Assembly (NCBI RefSeq): GCF_007748175.1
Contig: NZ_CP037422.1
Span: 3,354,020 to 3,418,019, forward strand
Origin: Gimesia aquarii
GTDB taxonomy: Bacteria; Planctomycetota; Planctomycetia; Planctomycetales; Planctomycetaceae
Direction: 5' to 3'
DNA length: 64,000 bases
Every line of letters begins with the position of its first letter. Position 1 is the stretch's first letter. The notes under the pieces were generated by a model. It was not told the DNA's origin, ran no database searches, and was given only the letters and a program-made list of their open reading frames with translations. Shown here piece by piece: positions 52,562 through 61,745 of this stretch. Both the position numbers and the translations under genes were made by a program.

Positions 52562-53773
52562 ATGTACCGACAACATCCAAATTGGTGGTTTTTGATTTTA
52601 CTGCTCCTTTTTTCCAGTGGAATTGGACCAATTCGATCAATAACCGCCAGGGCTTCACTGGAAAACTCAAATGCCAGCCTGAATCGAGAGACACCGAATT
52701 ACTTAGCCAATCGTAACTTTCGAAAGGGTTTGACTAAGACTTTTTCGGCATCCTGGTCGAACGTTGAAATTCGCTCGATAATCCAGCGCATACGAAGCAC
52801 ACAAAACATCTCAATCATCCTTGACCGGAGAATTGATCCGTCTTTGAAGCTGAAACTGGATATACAAAATCTGACTTTGGAGCAGGGGCTGAAAAATTTA
52901 GCGTCTCAGGCTCATGCAAAAACAGTGCTCGTTGGCAGTAATGTTTATATCGGTCCTGAAAAAGCAGTCTCGAATTTAAAAACTCTGCTCGAGATAAGAA
53001 AACAAGAACTCGTTGATCTTACTGAATCTCATCCCCGCTTAAAAAGACGTTTTCTTTTTCTCTCCCAAAGAAAAACGTTCCACTACCAGGACCTCGATCA
53101 ACCTTCTGAAATTCTGGAACAAATCACAGACGCGTATCAGATAACAGCTAAAAACCAGGATCTGATCCCCCATGATCTGTGGAGTCACAGCACCTTTACG
53201 TCGGTCAATGCTACTGAAGCACTATCACTACTACTAATTCAACTTAATTTGACATATCGATGGAACGCGCAGGAAACACAAATTGAACTCATTCCCATTC
53301 CTGCTTCTGTCACGATTACAAAATCATATACACCACGCGCAAAATCAGTAGCCATTTTAATCAATCAACTGAAAGAACGTTTCCCAGACATTGAGATCAG
53401 AAGGGCCGAAAAGACAGTATCTATCAGAACTACGGCAGAAGTTCATGAAGAGATTGAGCAACATTTAAATCCAAAGGCTGCAATCAACAAAAGAAAACCT
53501 CAATCAATCAATGCCGTTCCCATTCAACGACGAAAATTTACCCTACGCGTCAAAAAGGCCCCCATTCTGGCTATCATGAACAAACTGGAAGCATCTGGAA
53601 TCGAATTTCATTACAACGCGAAACAGCTGCAAGAAGCAGGCATTGATCTCAACCAGCTGATTGATATTTCTGTTAAGGATGCTAGCGCAGGGACATTTTT
53701 TGACTCACTTTTTAGGACTCTCAATGTATCATATGCTATTGAGGGGACCAAAATAGTTCTCACGCCGAAATAA
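52562..53773 (+). CDS. Exported STN-repeat protein, unknown function
   Basis: A 403-residue protein with a signal peptide or anchor at about residues 8-28. At least two, probably three, secretin/TonB short N-terminal (STN)-like units are visible: about 60-115 (SWSNVEIRSIIQRIRSTQNIS... then LTLEQGLKNLASQA), about 175-260, and a C-terminal one at about 335-403 (APILAIMNKLEASGIEF... then ASAGTFFDSLFRTLNVSYAIEGTKIVLTP). No secretin pore or TonB receptor barrel follows. ATG 52562 is used; a GTG two codons earlier is possible. It is divergent from the Hsp70 gene across 178 bases. Confidence 0.7.
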   Translation: MYRQHPNWWFLILLLLFSSGIGPIRSITARASLENSNASLNRETPNYLANRNFRKGLTKTFSASWSNVEIRSIIQRIRSTQNISIILDRRIDPSLKLKLDIQNLTLEQGLKNLASQAHAKTVLVGSNVYIGPEKAVSNLKTLLEIRKQELVDLTESHPRLKRRFLFLSQRKTFHYQDLDQPSEILEQITDAYQITAKNQDLIPHDLWSHSTFTSVNATEALSLLLIQLNLTYRWNAQETQIELIPIPASVTITKSYTPRAKSVAILINQLKERFPDIEIRRAEKTVSIRTTAEVHEEIEQHLNPKAAINKRKPQSINAVPIQRRKFTLRVKKAPILAIMNKLEASGIEFHYNAKQLQEAGIDLNQLIDISVKDASAGTFFDSLFRTLNVSYAIEGTKIVLTPK

Positions 53774-54265
53774 GTAGCGTCTAGTCAGGCAGCCTTAGGT
53801 TCCAATGCTAAAACTTTCCCAGAACTTTCTTTATTGGTGATACGACGATACTTTGAATTCAAGCACAGAATCGGGTAATATTCCGACTGTGTGAGTTAAA
53901 ACCAGTCTTTGTGAGTCCATATTACTATATCGCCCACATTGGACAAAAGCGATTGCCTGCCTGCTCAGGCTACGAGAGTGTTGTGTATAAACTATTTGTA
54001 AATAACACTTTATCAATAAGAGCTTTCTAATAATCACCTTCAAACCTTGTGGGAAGCGTTCGTAAAAGCCTAGATTGATTCGTCAGCAGCTGAAGATTTT
54101 TGAACGAATGTAACTTGGCTACTGACCACAGATGCCTGAATGATAAAAATGATAAATTTGTAACGATCATTGCTAAATTCAAACAACCTAATAAAAACAG
54201 GAAATGTTCTGCTGAAAAAACGGCATGAACATTCCAAATATAGAACAGCAGAGTGAGGAGATAAC
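53774..54265. other. Intergenic region upstream of phosphofructokinase
   Basis: 492 bases with no plausible gene. One compact hairpin (53864-53891) pairs CACAG with CTGTG and, after an AA bulge, TCGG with CCGA; no U-run follows. The right end carries the GAGGAG ribosome site (54255-54260) of the phosphofructokinase. Otherwise nothing is recognised; a promoter for the sugar-phosphate genes is expected here. Confidence 0.45.
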
Positions 54266-55558
54266 GTGGCAAGTCCTAAAAATATGATTGTGGCCCAATC
54301 CGGAGGTCCTTCTCCGGTGATCAATAATAGCCTGCGGGGATTAGTAGAAACTGCTCGAGATCTGCCAGAAATAGGAACGATTTATGCAGGTTGGCATGGA
54401 ATTGAAGGGGTCCTGAAAGAAGAATTGCTCAATTTGAGTGGACAATCTCCTGAAGAAATTGCACTTTTAAGAGTCACTCCCGCAGCAGGTTCTGTAGGAA
54501 CATGCCGTTATAAATTAAAAGAACATCAAAACGAGGACTTTGATCGCATTATTGAAGTTTTCAAAGCTCATAATGTGGGTTACTTCTGTTACATCGGTGG
54601 AAATGACTCGATGGATACAGCAAATAAAGTAGCTCAAATGGCTACTGAGAGAGGTGTTGATGTCGTCGGCATTGGTGTCCCCAAAACAATTGACAACGAT
54701 GTAGGAGACAGTGAATTCAAACTCATCGACCACACTCCCGGATATGGTAGTACCGCCCGGTATTGGCTGAGTATGGTTCAAATGGCAAACGAAGAAAATC
54801 GGGGAAGTTGTCCTGCCGATCCTGTTCTGGTTCTTCAGGCAATGGGCCGCAAAATAGGCTTTATCCCGGCAGCAGCTCGTCTGGCAGACCCGCAGCGAAA
54901 AATACCAATGCAAATTTATCTTGCTGAAAACCCTGTCAGTATCGAACAGATTCATACTCAAATTAACGATCAGCTTAGAAAAGATGGACGACTGATTGTA
55001 GTCGTCAGCGAAGGACTGTCGCTGGGAGACATCGGCGAAACAAAAGATTCCTTCGGGCATACTCAGTTCAGTTCCAGCCAGATGACGGTTGCCCAATTAC
55101 TGGTAAACGAACTGAATCAGAGAGGTTTAGCAGTGAAGGGGGCTGCCCGGGCAAATGTTCCAGGCACAGATCAACGACACAATATCGCCTACGCCTCTAC
55201 GGTTGACTTAGACGAAGCCTATGGAGCGGGACAAAAGGCAGCATTATTGGCAGCCGCTGGCGAATCGGGATACATGTCGACCATCCTTCGTAATGAGGGA
55301 CCAGGTTACAATGTGCGTTATGATAAAGTTCCATTACCAGAAGTAGCGAACAGCGAACGAACATTTCCCAAAAACTGGATTTCTGCTGATGGCATGGACG
55401 TCACCGATGACTTTATCAAGTATTGTCAACCTCTGGTTGGTAACGACTGGCCCAGCGTTCCTTTAATTAATGGGCGTATGCGATTAGCTCAACTGCAGCC
55501 ATTATTTGGAGATCAAAAGTTACCTAAGTACGTTCCCCAAGCAGATAGGTCAGAATAA
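54266..55558 (+). CDS. 6-Phosphofructokinase, PPi-dependent type predicted
   Basis: A 430-residue phosphofructokinase. The start is a GTG with a strong GAGGAG five bases before. The substrate loop IVAQSGGPSPVINNSL lies near the N-terminus. In place of GGDGS of ATP enzymes the sequence has GGNDS (about 111-115), with aspartate at the position that blocks ATP, and PKTIDND (about 139-145) with lysine in place of the glycine of ATP enzymes. Both features mark pyrophosphate-using enzymes. The loop's first Asp being Asn is unusual. It is followed by a HAD hydrolase gene and gnd, forming a small carbohydrate cluster. Confidence 0.85.
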   Translation: MASPKNMIVAQSGGPSPVINNSLRGLVETARDLPEIGTIYAGWHGIEGVLKEELLNLSGQSPEEIALLRVTPAAGSVGTCRYKLKEHQNEDFDRIIEVFKAHNVGYFCYIGGNDSMDTANKVAQMATERGVDVVGIGVPKTIDNDVGDSEFKLIDHTPGYGSTARYWLSMVQMANEENRGSCPADPVLVLQAMGRKIGFIPAAARLADPQRKIPMQIYLAENPVSIEQIHTQINDQLRKDGRLIVVVSEGLSLGDIGETKDSFGHTQFSSSQMTVAQLLVNELNQRGLAVKGAARANVPGTDQRHNIAYASTVDLDEAYGAGQKAALLAAAGESGYMSTILRNEGPGYNVRYDKVPLPEVANSERTFPKNWISADGMDVTDDFIKYCQPLVGNDWPSVPLINGRMRLAQLQPLFGDQKLPKYVPQADRSE

Positions 55559-55629
55559 ACCAAACTGACGTACTTTTGTACGAAGTGAATTAGATAAAAC
55601 ATTTTTTAGCATGAGGATGGGAGAGAACT

Positions 55630-56514
55630 GTGTCGGATAATCCATTGGATACCAACTTTCAAAAGAAAAACGACTTTTTGATCGGTATAGATTCGGATGG
55701 TTGTGCCTTTGATTCGATGGAAATCAAACATAAAGAGTGCTTCATTCCTAATTTTATCAACTATTTTGGTTTGCAGCCCATCTCAAAGTATGCCCGCGAA
55801 GCTGCTGAATTTACGAACTTGTACTCTAAGTGGCGTGGCGCCAACCGCTTTATTTCATACACACTCGCATTAGATCTGCTTGAAGAACGCTCAGAAGTCA
55901 AATCGCGAAATGTCGATATCCCTAAGCTCCAAGGCATTAGAGACTGGATCGAACGTGAGACAAAATTGGGAAATCCCACATTGGCCGCTGAGGTGGAAAA
56001 AACTCACGATCCCGATCTCGAACTCGGATTAAAATGGTCCTTGGCCGTGAATGAAATGATCGCTGATATGGTTCATGATGTTCCCCCATATCCCAATGTG
56101 AGAGAAAGCCTGATTAAACTGGATCCGGTAGCCGACATGATTGTTTGCTCTGCCACTCCGAATGAGGCACTCAATAAAGAATGGGAAGAACATGATATCG
56201 CCCAATATGTGGACGCGATTTGTGGACAAGAAGCAGGCAGTAAAAAAGAAACCCTGGGACAAGCCAAAGATTGTGGATACGAATCAAACAAAGTCTTAAT
56301 GATTGGCGATGCACCTGGTGACATGAAAGCAGCTCAAGCCGTGGGTGCTCTCTTTTACCCCATTAATCCCGGTGCCGAAGAGGCCAGTTGGGAACGTTTT
56401 ATCAATGAAGCCTGTGATAAATTCCTAAACGATGAATATGCTGGAGAATATCAGCAAAAAGTAATTGATGAGTTTGACAGTTATCTGCCAGAGCAACCTC
56501 CCTGGAAAGTATAA
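55630..56514 (+). CDS. HAD-superfamily hydrolase linked to phosphofructokinase
   Basis: A 294-residue HAD hydrolase, begun at GTG with a purine-rich AGGATGGGAGAG upstream. Motif I is GIDSDGCAFDSME (about 19-31), motif II VCSATPNEAL (about 174-183), and motif IV LMIGDAPGDMKAA (about 224-236). A large helical cap of about 120 residues separates motifs I and II. The first Asp pair (DSD) is intact. Function is unknown; conserved company with PFK and 6-phosphogluconate dehydrogenase suggests a sugar-phosphate phosphatase. Spacings are 71 bases to PFK and 88 bases to gnd. Confidence 0.8.
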   Translation: MSDNPLDTNFQKKNDFLIGIDSDGCAFDSMEIKHKECFIPNFINYFGLQPISKYAREAAEFTNLYSKWRGANRFISYTLALDLLEERSEVKSRNVDIPKLQGIRDWIERETKLGNPTLAAEVEKTHDPDLELGLKWSLAVNEMIADMVHDVPPYPNVRESLIKLDPVADMIVCSATPNEALNKEWEEHDIAQYVDAICGQEAGSKKETLGQAKDCGYESNKVLMIGDAPGDMKAAQAVGALFYPINPGAEEASWERFINEACDKFLNDEYAGEYQQKVIDEFDSYLPEQPPWKV

Positions 56515-56602
56515 TCTTACAGAACAATTGCATAAAATCACAACGGATCAAATTCAACATCGTTTCTATTAACAAATCATCAAAAACAAACGAGAGTTTT
56601 CA

Positions 56603-58039
56603 ATGTCAAAACACGATATCGGCCTGGTAGGCCTGGCAGTCATGGGACAAAATCTGGTACTGAATATGGCCAATCATGGCTACTCGGTCGGTGTTTTCAA
56701 TCGCACTACCAGTGTAACCGATGATTTTGTTGCCAGTAAAACTGATGAGCAAAACATTACGGGATATCATAGTCTCAAAGAACTAGTTGAAAATCTGGCA
56801 ACACCACGGAAGGTGATGCTCATGGTCAAGGCAGGTCCTGCTGTTGATAACATTATTGAAGACCTCAAAGGCTTATTAAGCCCTGGCGATATCATCATCG
56901 ATGGAGGCAACACACACTTTGATGACACGAACCGTCGTACTAAAGAAGTAGAAGACGCAGGCCTCCTCTTCATCGGCACAGGCGTTTCTGGTGGAGAAGA
57001 GGGGGCGCTCAAAGGCCCCAGTATTATGCCTGGGGGATCACCCGACGGTTGGCCACACGTAAAATCCATTTTACAAGATATCTCAGCCAAAGTAGGCGAT
57101 AATAATGATATCCCTTGCTGCGAATGGGTAGGAGAAGCCGGTGCAGGACATTATGTCAAAATGGTACATAATGGAATTGAGTATGGTGATATGCAGCTGA
57201 TCTGCGAATCATACTATATCCTCAAGCATACGTTGGGACTCACTAATGACGAACTTTATAAGGTATTTGATGACTGGAATCGTGGTGAACTGGAAAGTTA
57301 CCTGATTGAAATCACCCGCGACATATTCACCGTGCTCGATGGAGAATCAGATGACTATCTGGTTGATAAAATCCTGGATACTGCCAAACAAAAGGGAACA
57401 GGCAAGTGGATGAGTCAACACGCATTAGACTTGGGTGTTCCCACAACTCTGATTACAGAAGCCGTCTATGCCCGTTGTCTTTCAGCTCAAAAAGAAGCGC
57501 GAGTCCGTGCATCAAAAATCCTGAGTGGGCCTGAGAAAAAATTTGATGGAGATCGAGATCAATTTATTGAAGATGTAAGACAGGCCCTTTATGCTTCTAA
57601 ATTATGCAGTTACGCACAAGGTTATGTTCAATTGAATGCCGCTGCGGAACACTTTGGCTGGAAGCTGAATAACGGAGATATAGCCCTCTTGTGGCGTGGT
57701 GGCTGTATCATTCGCTCCACATTCCTGCAAGACATTAAAGCAGCCTTTGATAAAAATCCTCAACTTGAAAATCTTCTCTTAGATGATTTCTTCCGTAATG
57801 CCGTTGATAACGCACAATCAAGCTGGAGACGCGTTGTGGCAACCGCGGTTGAGCTTGGATTGCCTGTTCCCAGCTTCACCGCAGCCTTAAGTTATTATGA
57901 TGGATATCGCCAGGAACGTTTGCCAGCAAATCTGCTTCAGGCACAACGTGACTATTTTGGAGCTCATACATATCAACGAATCGATAAAGAAGGTACCTTT
58001 CATACAGATTGGATTCGTGAACGCCGGCTGGATTCGTAA
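56603..58039 (+). CDS. gnd: 6-Phosphogluconate dehydrogenase (decarboxylating)
   Basis: A 478-residue enzyme converting 6-phosphogluconate to ribulose 5-phosphate with NADP+. The Rossmann loop GLVGLAVMGQNLVLNMANHG is at about 7-26, and IDGGNTHFDDTNRR at about 97-110 follows. FIGTGVSGGEEGALKGPSIMPGG (about 120-142) and the catalytic segment GAGHYVKMVHNGIEYGDMQ (about 178-196, with catalytic Lys and substrate-binding His/Asn) are intact. The long all-helical C-terminal domain is complete, ending FHTDW before a short basic tail. It belongs to the pentose phosphate pathway and lies in line with the PFK/HAD genes. Confidence 0.96.
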   Translation: MSKHDIGLVGLAVMGQNLVLNMANHGYSVGVFNRTTSVTDDFVASKTDEQNITGYHSLKELVENLATPRKVMLMVKAGPAVDNIIEDLKGLLSPGDIIIDGGNTHFDDTNRRTKEVEDAGLLFIGTGVSGGEEGALKGPSIMPGGSPDGWPHVKSILQDISAKVGDNNDIPCCEWVGEAGAGHYVKMVHNGIEYGDMQLICESYYILKHTLGLTNDELYKVFDDWNRGELESYLIEITRDIFTVLDGESDDYLVDKILDTAKQKGTGKWMSQHALDLGVPTTLITEAVYARCLSAQKEARVRASKILSGPEKKFDGDRDQFIEDVRQALYASKLCSYAQGYVQLNAAAEHFGWKLNNGDIALLWRGGCIIRSTFLQDIKAAFDKNPQLENLLLDDFFRNAVDNAQSSWRRVVATAVELGLPVPSFTAALSYYDGYRQERLPANLLQAQRDYFGAHTYQRIDKEGTFHTDWIRERRLDS

Positions 58040-58166
58040 GCACACTTCAGATGGTTTCATATTCATAACCAATCTAATTTTGCTGTAGCCAGCCTATGCA
58101 TTTGACCGTTAATAGAGATATGAGCTTTATTAACGGACAAATCCGTGATTAGTGGGGAATGGAGCA

Positions 58167-58901
58167 ATGCGAATCGTATTGTTGGGGACCGGTGGTTATC
58201 ACCCAAATGAACGTCGGCATACCGCATGCTTAATGATCCCTGAATTAGGGATCATTTTTGATGCGGGAACCAGCTTTTTCCGCGTTCCCCACCATCTTCA
58301 AACACGGAATTTACAGATTTTCATGACGCATGCTCACCTGGATCATATTGTCGGCCTCTCTTTTTTTCTGGTTCCGATGCTGTCAGATCAAGTTGACTCT
58401 GTCAAAGTTTATGGTGAAGAGTCAAAACTCGCTGCGATTCGAACCCATCTGTTTTCTGATGAAATCTTCCCCGTTCTTCCAGACTACGAGTTCATATCGC
58501 TACCAGAAACAGTCGAAGTCGCTGGCGGCGGAACTCTTCGACACTTACCGTTAGAACACCCAGGAGGCTCTATAGGCTATCGAGTCGATTGGCCAGACTG
58601 CTCGATGGCATATGTCACCGACACAGCTCATCCGGAACAGCATCTCGAATTTGTTCAAGGTGTTGATCTATTGATTCACGAATGTTATTTTCCAGATGAA
58701 ATGTCAGAGTGGGCAGATAAAACCGGACACACCCACACAACACCTGTTGCTGAACTCGCCAGGGATGCCCATGTTGGAAAATTGATTTTGACGCACATCG
58801 ATCCTCAATGTGCAGGCGATGATCCAATCGGAATCAAAGTTGCCCAAAAGATCTTTCCTAATACAATATTAGGAGAGGACCTGATGGAAATTGATTTTTA
58901 G
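58167..58901 (+). CDS. Metallo-beta-lactamase-fold hydrolase (RNase Z-like)
   Basis: A 244-residue MBL-fold protein; ATG 58167 is preceded by GGGGA at eight bases, preferred over a GTG five codons upstream. The zinc motif THAHLDHIVG lies at about 56-65, with HPGGSIGYRV (about 135) and the distal DTAH, HECYF and THIDPQ segments supplying further ligands. The N-terminal GTGGYHPNERRHTAC resembles the ribonuclease Z/ElaC-type start, but the RNase Z flexible arm is absent. Substrate unknown; phosphodiesterase activity is a reasonable guess. It lies 127 bases after gnd and 56 bases before the methyltransferase gene. Confidence 0.83.
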   Translation: MRIVLLGTGGYHPNERRHTACLMIPELGIIFDAGTSFFRVPHHLQTRNLQIFMTHAHLDHIVGLSFFLVPMLSDQVDSVKVYGEESKLAAIRTHLFSDEIFPVLPDYEFISLPETVEVAGGGTLRHLPLEHPGGSIGYRVDWPDCSMAYVTDTAHPEQHLEFVQGVDLLIHECYFPDEMSEWADKTGHTHTTPVAELARDAHVGKLILTHIDPQCAGDDPIGIKVAQKIFPNTILGEDLMEIDF

Positions 58902-58957
58902 CACTAAGAAATACATCTAATCCTTCCGCCTGTTTCAATAGTAAGTTTTCACGAACC

Positions 58958-59932
58958 ATGACGAAAGAAACATCAACAAAGCCATTTCTTTCTCAGGGGC
59001 TTCTTGAAGTTTTGAGAAATCCAGAAAATCACTTCTCACTGGAATTCGACAAAGAAAATCAGCTTTTAGTCGATCAGCAAACCAGCCAATCTTATTCTGT
59101 GATAAAGGGTATCCCACGTTTTGTAGAACAAGAACATCTTTCGAGCTTTGGTCTGCAATGGAATAAGTACGAAGTTGCGCATGCTGATGAAGATCGAGCG
59201 ACGTTTACAGCCAAAACAGGCTTGCCATTAAGTGAATTAAAAGGACTCAAAATCCTGGACGCTGGCTGTGGAGGAGGCCGCTATAGTAAGGTGGCTGCGG
59301 AAGCAGGAGGAATGGTATTTGGTGCAGACCATACAACGGCCGTTGAGAAGGCTCAAAAATTATGCAATCATCTTGAAAACGTCCATCTCGTCCAGGCTGA
59401 TCTCAAGCACCTCCCTTTTGAACCTTCCTCATTTGATTTTGTATTTTCTATAGGCGTTATGCACCATGATAAAGACACGCGTGCTGTATTCAATGCAGTA
59501 GCCGCTATGGTTAAACCTGGGGGCCGCTACTCTGTTTGGCTCTACCGCAAAAATCAGTGGTGGCAAGAATGGATCAACTCAGCTCTGAGAAAAACCACCA
59601 CGCGCATGTCTCCCGAGAAACTGGAAAAGTGGTGTCGTCTGGGCGCTTGGTTTGGAGGCGTTCCTGTAATCAATAAAATTCTGAATAAAATCGTCAACTT
59701 CAGTAACCACCCTCATTGGGAAAATCGAGTGTGTGACACATTTGACTGGTATGCTCCTGCCTATCAATACCACCATACAATCGAAGAGCTCAAATCCTGG
59801 TTTGAACAAGCCGGGTTCGAAAATTTAAAAATCCTGCCTCCAGAAAAATCAGGAACTCTTTATCGTTGGTGTTACAAGCATAACCTACTGATTGGCAGCG
59901 GAGTGAATATCCAGGGAACAAAATCTGTATGA
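58958..59932 (+). CDS. Class I SAM-dependent methyltransferase with N-terminal Trm112-like segment
   Basis: A 324-residue methyltransferase. The first 65 residues resemble the Trm112p-like module (LLEVLRNPENHFSLEFDKENQLLVD-type strands, then YSVIKGIPRFV). Motif I is KILDAGCGGGRYS (about 89-101), the acidic loop VFGADHT follows, motif IV-like FDFVFSIGVMHHDKDTRA lies at about 161-178 and KPGGRYSVWLYRKN at about 186-199. The C-terminal 110 residues form an extra helical domain rich in Trp and Tyr. The methyl acceptor is unknown; members of this architecture modify lipids, quinone precursors or natural products. Confidence 0.85.
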   Translation: MTKETSTKPFLSQGLLEVLRNPENHFSLEFDKENQLLVDQQTSQSYSVIKGIPRFVEQEHLSSFGLQWNKYEVAHADEDRATFTAKTGLPLSELKGLKILDAGCGGGRYSKVAAEAGGMVFGADHTTAVEKAQKLCNHLENVHLVQADLKHLPFEPSSFDFVFSIGVMHHDKDTRAVFNAVAAMVKPGGRYSVWLYRKNQWWQEWINSALRKTTTRMSPEKLEKWCRLGAWFGGVPVINKILNKIVNFSNHPHWENRVCDTFDWYAPAYQYHHTIEELKSWFEQAGFENLKILPPEKSGTLYRWCYKHNLLIGSGVNIQGTKSV

Positions 59933-60312
59933 TTCCTACCTTAGCCTCACTCCAAAAACCCTCTCATTTTAGACAACAATATTTGAATACTTTCAATTAG
60001 AAAAACTAAACATAAAACCAATTATGACAAGCTCATCTCAGTTGCAATTACCAAAATTTCTTTGATATTTAATAGAGTATTATTAAACGCTCTCTATGAC
60101 TTGACAATCAGACCTAAAAAAGTGATAGAGGATAAAACATTCTAAAGTAATCTGCGTAAATAAAATCGATGAGACTCTACGTTAATTTATCAACGCTAAT
60201 TGAAGACTAACGAGAAAAGTCACTACTTTTTAATCTGAGTTTCATCCATTTTCACAATCCAATATTGAACAAACCACCTCAATCTGTGGTCAAGAGCACA
60301 ACAGGGAGAGAC
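59933..60312. other. Intergenic region upstream of the flavodoxin/ferredoxin reductase gene
   Basis: 380 AT-rich bases. A TTGACA at 60101-60106 is followed at 17 bases by GATAGA, a poor -10 match. AGAG/CTCT pairing around 60074-60096 is too short to call. Nothing else is recognised. Confidence 0.4.
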
Positions 60313-61272
60313 ATGAATTCATCGAATACTCCGAGCGGAGAATCGACTCCTGAAATTGAAGAGTTACGCAGTAAACATTATAACGCAACGATCGAAGATC
60401 TGCGTATGCCTCACGAGCATTTGATGATTGTTCGAATCAAGCCTGATCAAGAAATTCCTGTTTTTTCAGGCGGGCAATATACAACTTTAGGCTTAGGTTC
60501 CTGGGAACCGCGCGTCGATAATGGCGTGTTGGCAGAACTGCCCAAACCTAAATTGATCCGTCGTGCCTATTCGATCTCTTGTCCTATGGTGGACTCGCAA
60601 GGCAAAATACTTTCAAATGATCAGATCGATTATCTGGAATTTTATATTACTCTTGTTCTCCGTCCTGATTCAGATGATCCTCCGCTCACACCGCGCCTCT
60701 TTCGATTAAAAGTTGGCGATCGTCTGCATCTTGGCAAAAAACCAGTTGGCACCTATACGCTCAAACCTATTCAATCGAATGACAATGTCATTTTTGCGGG
60801 CACAGGTACCGGAGAAGCCCCTCATAATTCCATGGCCGTTGAATTGCTCAAGCGAGGTCACTCAGGACAAATTGCCTCGATGACCTGTGTACGTTATCGA
60901 GGAGACCTCGGGTATCTTGCACAACAAGAGGAGCTACAAAAACAATACTCGAATTACCGTTATGCCGCTTTCACGACACGAGAGCCGGAAAATATTGACC
61001 AGAATCATCCGCAATTCGTTGGTAAGCAATACTTACAGGATATGATCATACCTGAAAAATTCCAGGAAGTCTTCGGCTGGGCTGCAAACCCAGAACAAAC
61101 CCACATTTTTCTCTGTGGCAATCCATCGATGATCGGCCTGCCTGAAAAAAATGAAACGGGAGAACTCGAATTTCCAGAGTCGAAAGGCATGGTAGAGCTA
61201 CTCACAAAGCAGGGCTACCAACTCTCAAGTCCCAAAGTTCCAGGAAATATTCATTTCGAAAAATACTGGTAA
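60313..61272 (+). CDS. Ferredoxin/flavodoxin-NADP reductase
   Basis: A 319-residue FAD-dependent reductase of the Fpr/FNR superfamily, moving electrons between NADP(H) and ferredoxin or flavodoxin. ATG 60313 (AGGGAG upstream) is preferred over a TTG 16 codons earlier. The FAD domain has GGQYTTLGLG (about 54-63) and RRAYSISC (about 90-97), the family's RxYS motif. The NADP domain has VIFAGTGTGEAPHNSMAVELL (about 159-179), TCVRYRGDLGYL and the HIFLCGNPSMIGLP segment (about 275-288). An insertion of about 20 residues between strands of the FAD domain is typical of the plant-type/bacterial subgroup II variants. Regulation is not evident. Confidence 0.88.
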   Translation: MNSSNTPSGESTPEIEELRSKHYNATIEDLRMPHEHLMIVRIKPDQEIPVFSGGQYTTLGLGSWEPRVDNGVLAELPKPKLIRRAYSISCPMVDSQGKILSNDQIDYLEFYITLVLRPDSDDPPLTPRLFRLKVGDRLHLGKKPVGTYTLKPIQSNDNVIFAGTGTGEAPHNSMAVELLKRGHSGQIASMTCVRYRGDLGYLAQQEELQKQYSNYRYAAFTTREPENIDQNHPQFVGKQYLQDMIIPEKFQEVFGWAANPEQTHIFLCGNPSMIGLPEKNETGELEFPESKGMVELLTKQGYQLSSPKVPGNIHFEKYW

Positions 61273-61341
61273 GCCAATCGTGTCTCAGTATTCAATTTAC
61301 CAATGACCGGTTCGGAAACCATCAGAACAGCTCGAGTTTTT

Positions 61342-61688
61342 TACTACCACGAAAAGTACTAAAGACACGAAAAATGAGAATGGTGCCGAAGTCATTGGTG
61401 TGAACTTAAAAAGATGACCGCAGCCTAATATCGCCCAGCAAGTATCACACTTGTAGGGGGCGACCCATGTGTCGCCCCGCCTTGCGACATTCCACTATCT
61501 CACACTCAACATCGGAACCTCGCAAAACATCCACACGACGCACCACAATCGCACCAACCCTGACGGGCGGACACATGGGTCCCGCCCCTACGTGTAATCA
61601 ATGATCATTCTGGTTCGTCAGTCAAGTCTGTTTCCAGTGGTCTCCAGTGAACTGTCACTCATGGAATTTCGTGTCTTTCGTGGTAGTA
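61342..61688. repeat. Nested inverted-repeat element (MITE/BIME-like)
   Basis: A 347-base non-coding unit. The ends are imperfect terminal inverted repeats: TACTACCACGAAA...AGACACGAAA on the left (61342-61372) and its reverse complement TTTCGTGTCTTTCGTGGTAGTA on the right (61667-61688); the left end carries an extra AGTACTA-type insertion. Inside lies a second inverted pair (see next entry). No transposase frame is present. The layout resembles a non-autonomous miniature element or an intergenic palindromic repeat cluster; the family is not recognised. Confidence 0.6.
61453..61592. repeat. Inner GC-rich inverted repeat pair
   Basis: GTAGGGGGCGACCCATGTGT... at 61453-61482 is itself nearly palindromic (GGGGCGAC/GTCGCCCC around CCATGT), and its near-complement GGGCGGACACATGGGTCCCG... 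lies at 61565-61592 in opposite orientation. Each copy can form a hairpin, and the two can pair with each other around an 82-base centre. Base composition (GC-rich) contrasts sharply with the AT-rich surroundings. Confidence 0.65.
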
Positions 61689-61745
61689 TAGATTCCTTTT
61701 GTTTAGACGAAAGCGCCGCGATGCGTTTTATGCACTTCCCGATTT

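Noticed and set aside
54515-55096. A 193-codon minus-strand frame opposite phosphofructokinase
   Set aside because: Lies entirely within a well-supported gene and shows no recognisable domain.
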